Part shown: one piece after another, positions 29,851-37,032 of the stretch | How the letters are laid out: the number at the start of each line of letters is the position of its first letter | How positions within the stretch are numbered: the first letter of the stretch is position 1 | Source: Parcubacteria group bacterium GW2011_GWA2_49_9 | Lineage (GTDB): Bacteria; Patescibacteriota; Minisyncoccia; Phycocordibacterales; UBA10002 | Direction of reading: 5' to 3' | NCBI GenBank assembly: GCA_001004005.1 | Contig: LCQF01000009.1 | Coordinates: 1 to 42,375, forward strand | DNA length: 42,375 nucleotides | Notes under the pieces: generated by a model | Databases searched by the model: none | What the model saw: the letters and a program-made list of their open reading frames with translations, nothing else | Told to the model about the DNA's origin: nothing | Made by a program: the position numbers and the translations under genes

Positions 29851-30810
29851 CTAATTATTCTGGAGATACGCGAGGGCTGCCCACACCAGCGCTTCCGCGT
29901 CGGTGAACCGACCGTCAATAGTGGAACCGAGAACGGAAACGATAATCGGATGATTGAAACCTGCGTCAAACGCGATAACAAGATTTCCGCCGGCAAGGTC
30001 AGTGTATCCCGTCTTAGAGGCGATAAGCAAGGGGAACGTATCGGTTTCCTTGTTGGTGTTTTTCGCTTCATGGTCCTCTCTATCTCCGGCAAGTAAGAGC
30101 TCGCTCCATCGTGTCTCCGAAAAAATTGAAGGAAATTTCTCAAGGCCGTACGCGAGCATATGCGACGTTTCCTTGGCGGTGCTGTACGCGCCGGCGCGCT
30201 CCGTATCAAGGTCTAGTCCGCTCTCATTCAAGAAACGTGTTGAGGAAAGTCCGATAAGCTCCGACAATTTGTTCATCTCTCCGACAAACAATGCGCGACT
30301 TTCCTCATTGCTTTGCGTGCTCGTGGCCAGAATGCCACCAACTGAAGATGAAACAGCTACCGCTCCATCGTTGGACGATTCAATCAACGTGAACTTCAAC
30401 AGGTTGCGTAGTAGCCAGCGTTCGCCCACCGTAAGCCCGCTGTTCCCTTCCGCTCGTATGGCCTCGGCGTCAATCGTGATGTAGGTAGTTTCGGGGAGAA
30501 AGGAAAGGGCGGTTGCCGCGGTCATAATTTTGGTAACCGAAGCGAGAGGTAACACCTCATCTTCGTTTTTCGCAAACAGAGGTTTTCCAGCTTTTACGTC
30601 ATACACATACGCGGCTTTGGCCGAAAGCGAAACAGAGTCAAACGGATTTTCTTTCGGCGCGGTAACTCCTCCAACCGCGGCAACCGCAGTGGAGGGGACT
30701 GTCGGGTTCGGCGCACTAATCAAAAAGAAAAATGAGCAAAGAGTAGCCGCCCAGAAGAAATACTCCGGGCGAATGATGTGGCTATGTTGCTCGTACCATT
30801 TTTGAATCAT
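29851..30810 (-). CDS. D-alanyl-D-alanine carboxypeptidase (S11, DacA-like)
   Basis: 319 residues. An N-terminal membrane segment (about 15-32) anchors it outside. The penicillin-binding triad is complete: SxxK in ASVTKIMTA, SxN in ESSNDGA and KTG in IASKTGYTDLAGG. It trims the terminal D-Ala from murein side chains. There is no C-terminal amphipathic anchor domain, so the protein is shorter than E. coli DacA. It is placed inside the murein cluster between scpB and mraY. Confidence 0.94.
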   Translation of the reverse strand: MIQKWYEQHSHIIRPEYFFWAATLCSFFFLISAPNPTVPSTAVAAVGGVTAPKENPFDSVSLSAKAAYVYDVKAGKPLFAKNEDEVLPLASVTKIMTAATALSFLPETTYITIDAEAIRAEGNSGLTVGERWLLRNLLKFTLIESSNDGAVAVSSSVGGILATSTQSNEESRALFVGEMNKLSELIGLSSTRFLNESGLDLDTERAGAYSTAKETSHMLAYGLEKFPSIFSETRWSELLLAGDREDHEAKNTNKETDTFPLLIASKTGYTDLAGGNLVIAFDAGFNHPIIVSVLGSTIDGRFTDAEALVWAALAYLQNN

Positions 30811-30841
30811 AGAGAGATGACTGCTCCCAATCTAACCTACT

Positions 30842-30959
30842 AAATTTCTAATTACCTAATTCACCTAATTTCTAATAAAATTTCCAATTTCTAAATTCAG
30901 CATGTAACCTTTTATGAGGTGTTACTTGTCCTAGCGCAGCTTAGGGATTAGAAATTAGA
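30842..30959. repeat. NNAATTAG word array (copy A3, asymmetric)
   Basis: The left arm 30842-30887 (TTTCTAATTACCTAATTCAC and on) is long. The right arm is reduced to ATTAGAAATTAGAC (30947-30960). Between them is unrelated sequence with CTAGCGCAGCTTAGG. It lies between scpB and the carboxypeptidase gene and touches the scpB stop. Confidence 0.7.
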
Positions 30960-31532
30960 CTAATTTTCATCCTCATCATCAAGTGGTGTCTCGGCCGCCA
31001 CAGCAGTAGTTTGTGCCACGGAAAGTTCCGTGCGGATTTCCTTAAACTCGGGAAGCTCTTCAAACGAACTAATTCCAAGGAGGGAGAGGAGGTCAATTGT
31101 AGGGCGGTAGAGGAACACTCGTTCATCGTCCTCGCTCTGACGTCGCTCTATAAGGCCTCGGATAAGCAGACTTCGGAGTATCGCGGTTGAATTGACACCA
31201 CGGATATATTCAATATCTCGCCGTGATACCCTCTCTTTATACAGTACGATGGACAGGGTCTCAAGTGCCGCTTTACCGAGGTCTCTTGCGAGTTCTTCTT
31301 TGCGCAGACGTTCAATAAGTTCGTGTGTATCGGGGGCGGTCGCGAACGCGTATTCGTCCTCGGTTTGGATAAGCGAAAGTCCACGTCCCTGCAATTTCTC
31401 CTTGAGACTTTGCAGGCCTTTCTTCACATCCACTGAAGGAAGTTTGAGTGCGCGGCAAAGCTCGGGGAGCGTCATCGGTTCTCCGCGCCAAAAGAGAACA
31501 GCCTCTAGTATCTTTTCCAGTTCAGTGTTCAT
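30960..31532 (-). CDS. scpB: Condensin subunit ScpB
   Basis: 190 residues with two winged-helix domains. N-domain: LEKILEAVLFWRGEPMT and LQSLKEKLQGRGLSLIQ. C-domain: LSIVLYKERVSRRDIEYIRG, containing the RGVNS signature, and LIRGLIERR. ScpB dimers bind ScpA on the SMC complex for chromosome segregation. The C-terminus is an acidic tail (PLDDEDEN). It follows scpA after an inverted word array. The pair is typical. Confidence 0.95.
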   Translation of the reverse strand: MNTELEKILEAVLFWRGEPMTLPELCRALKLPSVDVKKGLQSLKEKLQGRGLSLIQTEDEYAFATAPDTHELIERLRKEELARDLGKAALETLSIVLYKERVSRRDIEYIRGVNSTAILRSLLIRGLIERRQSEDDERVFLYRPTIDLLSLLGISSFEELPEFKEIRTELSVAQTTAVAAETPLDDEDEN

Positions 31533-31571
31533 TTAGGTTGTACTTATAAATAAGTGTCTTCTTGCGCGGCA

Positions 31572-31625
31572 ACTGTTAACTTTTGACTTTTAACCGTTAA
31601 CGGTCAATGGTTAAGAGTTAACAGT
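31572..31625. repeat. Inverted array of NNTTAAC/NNTTGAC words
   Basis: The ends ACTGTTAACT and AGTTAACAGT are exact complements. Inside, TTTGAC-TTTTAAC on one side faces CTTAAC-CATTGAC on the other, the same words in swapped order, with GTTAAC at the centre. It lies between scpA and scpB. Confidence 0.85.
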
Positions 31626-32347
31626 CAGTAGCGTGGTACGTCCACGCTTCCTGTCTCCATCATAATATCTCCGTGCGGAGTTTCCTGTGTCGCGTGGAGG
31701 AGTCCATCTTTCACGAGTTCAAGCATCGCGAGGAAACCGACAATCACGTTAACACGCTCGCCTTTTTGCATAGCCGCAAATTCTTTGAAGCTCATCCGGA
31801 GGGCGGAGGTAATGCGCTCCTTCAAATTCTCAATCATCTTTTCAAGGCTTATCACTTTCTTCACCGCTACCTTTGAAAGTTCTTCAACTTTCGGTATGGA
31901 GGCAAGCACGGAGCGAATCCCCAGAAGAAGCGATGCCACGGAAACGTCTTTCGGCGGGGCGAATATCGGCACCACTTTTCGTTCCAGTGGAAGGTACATC
32001 GCGGACTGTCCGAATCGTGTCCGCACGTGGCGAGACAACTCGCGGAAACGCTGCAGGAGCTTCAGCCGATTCTGGAGGTCCTCCATGCTCTCCTCTTCTT
32101 CACGAGAGAGTGAAAGTTGCGGCAGAAGCGCTTTTGACTTGATAAGCAGAAGCGTGGAAGCGATGTACGCAAACTGCGCGCTTTCGGCAATCGGGAAGTC
32201 AATAAAATCCTTTGAATAGTTCAGGAAGTCATCCGTCACTTTTGAGAGCGCGATATCGCCGATATGAAGCTGGCGGCGCTCAACCAGTGTCAAGAGGAGG
32301 TCCAGTGGGCCTTCAAATTTCTCTTGTTTTACCTCAAAGGGAGTCAT
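31625..32347 (-). CDS. scpA: Condensin subunit ScpA (kleisin)
   Basis: 240 residues. The N-terminus has the ScpA signature FEGPLDLLLTLVERRQLHIG, with DFLNYSKDFIDFPIAESAQF and LLLIKSKALLP following. The C-terminus is a short winged helix (FLAMLELVKDGLLHA). ScpA bridges the SMC heads and binds ScpB. It starts 65 bp after aspS on the same strand and probably shares its transcript. Confidence 0.95.
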   Translation of the reverse strand: MTPFEVKQEKFEGPLDLLLTLVERRQLHIGDIALSKVTDDFLNYSKDFIDFPIAESAQFAYIASTLLLIKSKALLPQLSLSREEEESMEDLQNRLKLLQRFRELSRHVRTRFGQSAMYLPLERKVVPIFAPPKDVSVASLLLGIRSVLASIPKVEELSKVAVKKVISLEKMIENLKERITSALRMSFKEFAAMQKGERVNVIVGFLAMLELVKDGLLHATQETPHGDIMMETGSVDVPRY

Positions 32348-32411
32348 CGCAAAACTATACCACTTTTACGGCTGTGTAGAAAGGTATTCTTGTGAAAACG
32401 GGTACTAAACC

Positions 32412-33815
32412 CTACTTTTCCTTCGCAATTTTTATCCCCAGCTCCAGAAGCTGTTCGGGGGCAACCTCGGACGGCGCGTCCATCATAAGGTCACGCCCGT
32501 CGCCCGTCTTGGCGAAAGCGATAACTTCACGAATGTTCGGCTCGTTCTCCAGAAGCGTGACGAAGCGGTCTAGCCCCCACGCGATACCGCCGTGCGGAGG
32601 CGTGCCATGCGCGAACGCGGTGAGCATATGACCGAAGTTTCGCTCTATATCCTCCGCTTTGTGTCCCATAATCTCAAACACTTTCCGAAGTGCTTCGGGC
32701 TGGTGGTTACGGATACTGCCGCCACCGATTTCATTGCCGTTTAGCACGACGTCATACTGCGTCGTCAAAATCCCGCTAATATCTTCTTTTTTCAGCAGAC
32801 GCTCCATATGCTCATTTTGCGGGCGAGAAAAAGGGTTATGCGTGAAGGTCCAGCCTCCTTTGTCATCCTTTTCAAAAAACGGGAAATCAATCACCCATTC
32901 AAAGGCGAGCAGGTCGGGGTCGTTCTTGTCGGTCCGAATATCAGGCTTGTCGCTTCCGTATTTTTCCATCGCTTCTTTGTACGTGAGGCGCGGGAACGGA
33001 AGCGTTTGGATTCTTTTATTCGGGTACAGCGTCTTCACGATATCTATGAGTAGTCGTTCATTGAGCGCCATAACTTCCTCACGCTCCACGAAGCTCATTT
33101 CAAGGTCAAGCTGGGTGAATTCCGGCTGACGGTCTCCTCTGGTGTCTTCGTCGCGGAAACAGCGGGCAATTTGGAAATACTTTTCCATTCCGGCGGCCAT
33201 CAAGAGCTGTTTGTACTGTTGAGGTGATTGCGGAAGCGCGTAAAACTTTCCTTGGCTGATGCGGGACGGTACGATGAAGTCGCGCGAACCCTCCGGCGTA
33301 GATTTGGTAAGATTCGGGGTTTCGATTTCCACGAAACCCTCTTTGTCCAGAAAGTCGCGGATATATTTGATAATTTTATGGCGGTTGCGAATATTCTTCT
33401 GCAAACGTGGTCGGCGAAGGTCCAAATAGCGGTATTTCAGCCGAGCCTCCTCCCCTATTTCCTTTCCATCGCTACGCACGTCAATCGGCGGGGTGAGTGC
33501 CTCGTTCAGTACTTCAATTGAGAGGATTTCAAGTTCAACCTCCCCGTTCGGTTCGTTTTTGTTTACCAATTTTTCCGGGCGCTGATTTACCTTGCCGGAT
33601 ACCGAAATGACCCACTCGGGACGGACCGTACCCGCCAGCTTATGTGCCTCGGCGTGGCTGGGGAGTGCAATCATTTGGACTTTGCCCGACGCGTCGCGTA
33701 GGTCAATGAAAATGAGCTTGCCGTGGTCGCGCCGAATATCCACCCAGCCTTTGATGGTGACTTCCTGTCCGACCATTTCCTTAAGTTTTGCGATAAATGT
33801 TCGTGTAGGGCTCAT
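32412..33815 (-). CDS. aspS: Aspartyl-tRNA synthetase, bacterial type without GAD domain
   Basis: 467 residues, well below the 580-600 usual for bacterial AspRS. The OB-fold anticodon domain (about 1-110) and class II core are present: motif 2 CFRDEDTRGDRQPEFTQLD and motif 3 GIAWGLDRFVTLL. After YGSDKPDIR the bacterial GAD insertion (about 120 residues) is missing and the chain goes on directly to FEWVIDFPFFE. Otherwise the sequence follows bacterial, not archaeal, AspRS. It is preceded by a leader with T-box antiterminator and terminator features, whose bulge fits the G discriminator of tRNA-Asp. It heads the aspS-scpAB-dac-mraY-ftsW-murG cluster. Confidence 0.95.
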   Translation of the reverse strand: MSPTRTFIAKLKEMVGQEVTIKGWVDIRRDHGKLIFIDLRDASGKVQMIALPSHAEAHKLAGTVRPEWVISVSGKVNQRPEKLVNKNEPNGEVELEILSIEVLNEALTPPIDVRSDGKEIGEEARLKYRYLDLRRPRLQKNIRNRHKIIKYIRDFLDKEGFVEIETPNLTKSTPEGSRDFIVPSRISQGKFYALPQSPQQYKQLLMAAGMEKYFQIARCFRDEDTRGDRQPEFTQLDLEMSFVEREEVMALNERLLIDIVKTLYPNKRIQTLPFPRLTYKEAMEKYGSDKPDIRTDKNDPDLLAFEWVIDFPFFEKDDKGGWTFTHNPFSRPQNEHMERLLKKEDISGILTTQYDVVLNGNEIGGGSIRNHQPEALRKVFEIMGHKAEDIERNFGHMLTAFAHGTPPHGGIAWGLDRFVTLLENEPNIREVIAFAKTGDGRDLMMDAPSEVAPEQLLELGIKIAKEK

Positions 33816-33861
33816 AATAGAAAATTAAAATAATAAACTGTGAATTACTAAACTCTTGTCT

Positions 33862-33933
33862 TGTCATTCCTGCGGAGGCAGGAATCCAGAATAGAGAGCC
33901 AGAAATCTGGATTCCAACTTTCGTTGGAATGAC
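33862..33933. repeat. TGTCATTCC palindromic repeat
   Basis: Nested symmetry: TGTCATTCC, TGCGGAGGCA, GGAATCCAGA, a 15-base centre, TCTGGATTCC, AACTTTCGTT, GGAATGACA. Outer and inner arms are exact complements, and each half is itself a hairpin. This GTCATTCC...GGAATCCAGA type of repeat is widespread in bacterial genomes. Here it lies in the aspS leader, between the T-box terminator and the start codon. Confidence 0.85.
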
Positions 33934-33973
33934 AGAAACCGGTGTTATGCGGAGTTTCGTAATTCAAGGTAAT

Positions 33974-34316
33974 AAAAATAAAATCGCCCTTACAAAATCA
34001 CCCCGAAGGATGGTTTTGTAAGGACGTTCTTTCCGCGTCAATCTGCGTGTTATCCGCATCTATCCGCGTCTAGTCGTGGTGCCACCTTACTGCGCCCTGC
34101 GTAGCCTTGGCGAAGCAGGGCTTTGCCTGTCGTCAAACTCACAAGACCTTAATTCAAGCTGTAACGGGCTTTCCCGAAGGGGTCTACTGTGGGCGAACAG
34201 TTGTCTGCAACTGTTGTAGCCCTGTTCTTCCCTTAGCCTGCCCCGACAAGTCTTCTTCGTCGGGACCAAGCCGTGTCATCGGCTTCATTGCTTTCTCATA
34301 CTGTACCACAGGCAGG
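33974..34316 (-). promoter_or_regulatory. T-box leader candidate upstream of aspS
   Basis: Read on the minus strand: AAGG-TGGCACC-ACG (34075-34088) pairs with CGTCCTT (34020-34026). This gives the T-box antiterminator with the 7-base bulge TGGNACC. The same CGTCCTTAC starts a 13-bp terminator stem (33985-33997 with 34014-34026) followed by a T-rich run (33974-33984). The variable bulge base is C, which pairs with a G discriminator, as in tRNA-Asp, and the downstream gene is aspS. Upstream, CCTGCC (34311-34316) and GGCAGG (34237-34242) close an arm containing several GAC/GAT triplets, but the usual Stem I AG-bulge and loop motifs are not evident. The antiterminator loop is unusually long (48 bases) and holds a repeated word array. 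Confidence 0.75.
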
Positions 34317-34337
34317 AAAAAAGAAAAGCCGGTTATG

Positions 34338-34634
34338 TCAACGACCTACACCAAGTACCAGATGAGCAAAGGGTAGGAAATAACTCTTTAACGTTTCTTG
34401 ATTAATTGAAAGTAGAGGGTTAGGACTTACAAGGTCGTCCAAGACGGTTCGCAAAACGACCGACTCTTGCCTTCCACCTTCATTAGTCGTGATTGTAAGC
34501 TCTTCCACGATACCACACGCTCTCTCGTACGCTCCACGCATCCTTTCGACGTTGTGTTCTGATCTGGCATGCAAAAGCCGAGTTACCTCGCTCCCGAGGT
34601 TTGCAACAAGAAAAATATCTCGGCTTTCATTCAT
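34338..34634 (-). CDS. Unknown small protein coupled to DUF5674
   Basis: 98 residues. The start ATG overlaps the stop of the DUF5674 gene (ATGA), and the stop lies just before the aspS leader. Helical, with an even charge spread, and with ITTNEGGRQESVVLRTVLDDL in the middle third. No motif or membrane segment is recognised. Support is mainly from the overlap and lack of competing frames. Confidence 0.5.
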   Translation of the reverse strand: MNESRDIFLVANLGSEVTRLLHARSEHNVERMRGAYERACGIVEELTITTNEGGRQESVVLRTVLDDLVSPNPLLSINQETLKSYFLPFAHLVLGVGR

Positions 34635-34981
34635 GGTATAAGTCGGTCAATAATAACGCGCATCTTTTCACGTATCATTGCATCTTCAATATACATATCG
34701 CGATTGCCGAGTGCCGGGCGAATATTGATGAGCGCCACATACTCAACGCGCTCTTCTCCGTTCGTTTCGGGATACAGGTTGAAGCCCCATACCATATTCT
34801 GTTTTGAACCGTTTTCCGTAAGCTTTGTGTTCGCGTCCATATGCCACTTGCCTCCAAGTGCGATAACTCCTCGCTCTATATCGGCAACCCCTTTAACCAT
34901 AGTGCCGTATACTTCCATCGCAATCTCCTTTGCCTCGGCTCTCGTGATTGGCTCAGTGATAATCTCTATCCGCATACACAA
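34631..34981 (-). CDS. DUF5674 family protein
   Basis: 116 residues, or 114 from the in-frame ATG at 34975. Family features: EIITEPITRAEAKEIA, MVKGVADIERGVIALGG, GSKQNMVWGFNLYP and VALINIRPALGNRDMYIED. The family is common in Patescibacteria and of unknown function. The conserved GGKWHMDA and NIRP...GN segments suggest a compact alpha/beta protein. The next gene overlaps its stop by 4 bases. Confidence 0.85.
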   Translation of the reverse strand: MCMRIEIITEPITRAEAKEIAMEVYGTMVKGVADIERGVIALGGKWHMDANTKLTENGSKQNMVWGFNLYPETNGEERVEYVALINIRPALGNRDMYIEDAMIREKMRVIIDRLIP

Positions 34982-35022
34982 GATGTTACCAAAAATCCGG
35001 CTCTGTGGATAGGCGATATTTT

Positions 35023-35171
35023 GTAACCCCTCACACTCGTCTGTGTCTCCCCTAGCAAGGGGAACACTCCGACGTGACGTCGTAGGAGGGGTGTTCTACA
35101 CAACCCCCGGCGCATAAGAATGCGTCCACCCCCTTTGATAAGGGGGATGTTAAGAGAGCGTGAGGAGTTAC
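35023..35171. mobile_element. 149-bp MITE-like element with 8-bp target duplication
   Basis: Terminal inverted repeats GTAACCCCTCAC (35023-35034) and GTGAGGAGTTAC (35160-35171) differ at one base. The element is bracketed by direct repeats GATATTTT (35015-35022 and 35172-35179), as left by a transposase. Inside are only hairpins: TCCCCT/AGGGGA, ACACTCC..GGAGGGGTGT around GACGTGACGTC, CGCAT/ATGCG and CCCCCTT/AAGGGGG. There is no coding capacity, so it needs a transposase in trans. Confidence 0.75.
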
Positions 35172-35202
35172 GATATTTTTCGGTATACACTGGTTTACCA
35201 TT

Positions 35203-35592
35203 TTATTTAATTTTGCCCCACGCATCCTCGCTAGATTTTATAAGGCTGTCTAATTTCTCGTCCTCTTGTTTAAGCATAATATTCTTTAATTTGGGAGTAT
35301 TTTTCCAGACAACATTAGGAAACTCTTCAACCTCTTTTCGTGAAAATATAAAGTAACGAACAGTGTCTAAATCCTTGTCAAACGCAACACAGACACAGTA
35401 GTCAAATTTTTTCGGGTCAAGCCTATTCCATCCCGGGCCGGTTTTTTGAGCCATTCCGTTGTTGATATTACACCCTCGGACATTTATTCGCTTTCCCCTA
35501 ACTATAAAATCGCGGCCGTTTTGTATAACAGTAAAACCCAACCTTTTCATCTTATCCGATGCGACATTTCGCGCGAAGGTGTTGGTGCTCAT
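35203..35592 (-). CDS. Unknown protein, possibly nuclease-like
   Basis: 129 residues from ATG 35592 (MSTNTFARNVASDKMKRLG); an upstream ATG would add seven. The first half, KMKRLGFTVIQNGRDFIVRG, looks like the start of an endonuclease-like alpha-beta fold. Later FDYCVCVAFDKDLDTVRYFIFSR gives hydrophobic strands, then a charged helix. Catalytic residues cannot be fixed. AT-rich and next to the MITE-like element, so possibly acquired. Confidence 0.6.
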   Translation of the reverse strand: MSTNTFARNVASDKMKRLGFTVIQNGRDFIVRGKRINVRGCNINNGMAQKTGPGWNRLDPKKFDYCVCVAFDKDLDTVRYFIFSRKEVEEFPNVVWKNTPKLKNIMLKQEDEKLDSLIKSSEDAWGKIK

Positions 35593-35674
35593 TTTTGAAT
35601 TTGAACTATACACGATGGACTATTGCAGCACCCTTAGATTTCTTTTCTTTTATTTTTCCTTGTCGACAGATTTT

Positions 35675-35884
35675 TTAAATCATTTTCCGCTTAAAAATCA
35701 AAACAAAACTTGTGGTACTGCTTCCCCAACTTGAAGCACTGGTACCCGCAAGCGGAGTTATTGCGACAAGCTCCCATCCTTGATTGCCCAACTCATTTAA
35801 TGACGGCTCCGCACTAGAATCAATCTTTCTATTAAGCCAGCCCCTAACATTCGGTTCTATAATTTTGTATTCCCATTTTTCCAT
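35675..35884 (-). CDS. DUF4177-type small protein
   Basis: 69 residues. MEKWEYKIIEP at the start, LNELGNQGWELVAITPL in the middle and FVLIFKRKM at the end are the marks of DUF4177-like proteins, a small alpha-beta fold of unknown role. It lies between the unknown gene and trpS, on the same strand as both. Confidence 0.82.
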   Translation of the reverse strand: MEKWEYKIIEPNVRGWLNRKIDSSAEPSLNELGNQGWELVAITPLAGTSASSWGSSTTSFVLIFKRKMI

Positions 35885-35908
35885 AGTTTTTAGGGTTAAT
35901 CTAGGAAA

Positions 35909-36895
35909 TTAATACAACTTCACCCCCACTTTTTCCCGCACCTCCTCCATCTTTGCCGAGGCTTTGGCGCGGGCACGGAGGCCACCTTCCTTTAACATTT
36001 TGAGTACGGCTTCCTTGTCTTCGGCAATCGACTTACGCTTCTCCCGAAGCGGGCGGATAAATGTTTTGATATCTTCAATAAGCGCTTCCTTCAATATTTT
36101 ATATTTGCCCTCGTTCTGTGCGTAAAAGTCATCGAGACGGGCACCGTCCGACAAGCTTGTCGGACGGTGCCCGTCTAACGCAAACAACGTATGGATTTCG
36201 TGGACATTTTTTGGGATTCCACCCGAAGAGTCTGTCACAATACTCATCACACACTTTTCAATCTCGGCATCTTCGGCAAAAAGCGGAATCGTATTTCCTT
36301 TACTCTTGCTCATCTTCTCTCCGTCAATACCCGGCACTACGCTGACGTCGGAAAGAATCATCGGTTGCGGAAGTTTGAATGTCTCTCCATAGACACGATT
36401 AAACTTCTCCGCGGTATCGCGGGCGATTTCTACGTGCTGTTTTTGGTCCTGCCCTACCGGTACGACATCCGCGTCATACAGTAAAATATCCGCCGCCATA
36501 AGTAGCGGGTAGTTAAACGTGCCGACATTTACCTCGCTCCGCTTCGCCTGCGCGTCCTTGAACGCGTGCGCGCGCTCCAGATACGGGACGGTGGTCAGGC
36601 ACTCAAATATCCATGCAAGCTCCATATGCTCGGGAATGTCGGACTGCTTGTAGAGCGTGACATTCTTCGGGTCAAGACCGATGGCGAGGTAATCAATTGC
36701 CACATTCAGGATATTCTGTTTGAGCTCCTTTGGATTTTGAAGTGTCGTCAGCGCGTGATAGTCGGCAATAAAAATAAACGTCTCGTGTTCCTTCTGGAGT
36801 TCCACGAATTGCTTCATCGCGCCGAAATAGTTCCCGATGTGAGGTCGGCCTGAAGGTTGGATACCGGATAGCAGTATTTTGCGGTCTTTAGACAT
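35909..36895 (-). CDS. trpS: Tryptophanyl-tRNA synthetase with palindromic insert
   Basis: 328 residues. Class I signatures: GIQPSGRPHIGNYFG (HIGN), MSKSKGNTIP (KMSKS) and the Trp-binding MAADILLYDADVVPVGQDQ. After HTLFAL the chain has DGHRPTSLSDGARL before resuming with DDFYAQNEGKYKILKEAL. These 14 residues are encoded by a perfect 42-bp palindrome (36135-36176) in a position where TrpRS families have a short helix-helix link. The frame is kept and all catalytic motifs are intact, so the enzyme should work. Confidence 0.95.
   Translation of the reverse strand: MSKDRKILLSGIQPSGRPHIGNYFGAMKQFVELQKEHETFIFIADYHALTTLQNPKELKQNILNVAIDYLAIGLDPKNVTLYKQSDIPEHMELAWIFECLTTVPYLERAHAFKDAQAKRSEVNVGTFNYPLLMAADILLYDADVVPVGQDQKQHVEIARDTAEKFNRVYGETFKLPQPMILSDVSVVPGIDGEKMSKSKGNTIPLFAEDAEIEKCVMSIVTDSSGGIPKNVHEIHTLFALDGHRPTSLSDGARLDDFYAQNEGKYKILKEALIEDIKTFIRPLREKRKSIAEDKEAVLKMLKEGGLRARAKASAKMEEVREKVGVKLY
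36135..36176. repeat. 42-bp perfect palindrome inside trpS
   Basis: The 21-base halves AGACGGGCACCGTCCGACAA-G and their exact complement meet at AAGCTT with no loop. It is read in frame as DGHRPTSLSDGARL. No other full copy was found in the window. Confidence 0.93.
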
Positions 36896-36923
36896 AGCGG
36901 TACTTTAGCAGGAATTCAATAAA

Positions 36924-37032
36924 AATTCACCTAATTACCTAATTTCTAATTCATCTAATAAAATGCCATCAATGTCCAATTCAGAAATTTGGAATTTTAT
37001 TAGAAATTAGGTGAATTAGGAATTAGAAATTT
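36924..37032. repeat. Inverted array of NNAATTAG words (copy A4)
   Basis: The left arm 36924-36963 (ATTCACCTAATTACCTAATT and on) and right arm 36993-37032 (TTTTATTAGAAATTAGGTGA and on) use the same words as copies A1-A3. It lies between the histidine kinase and trpS and runs into the kinase stop codon. Confidence 0.8.

Noticed and set aside
34081-34320. RNase P RNA, tmRNA or SRP RNA in the region upstream of aspS
   Set aside because: The dense hairpins invited this, but the invariant GAGGAAAGTCC of RNase P, the tag/tRNA-like ends of tmRNA and the SRP Alu/S motifs are absent. The T-box antiterminator explains the 3' part better.
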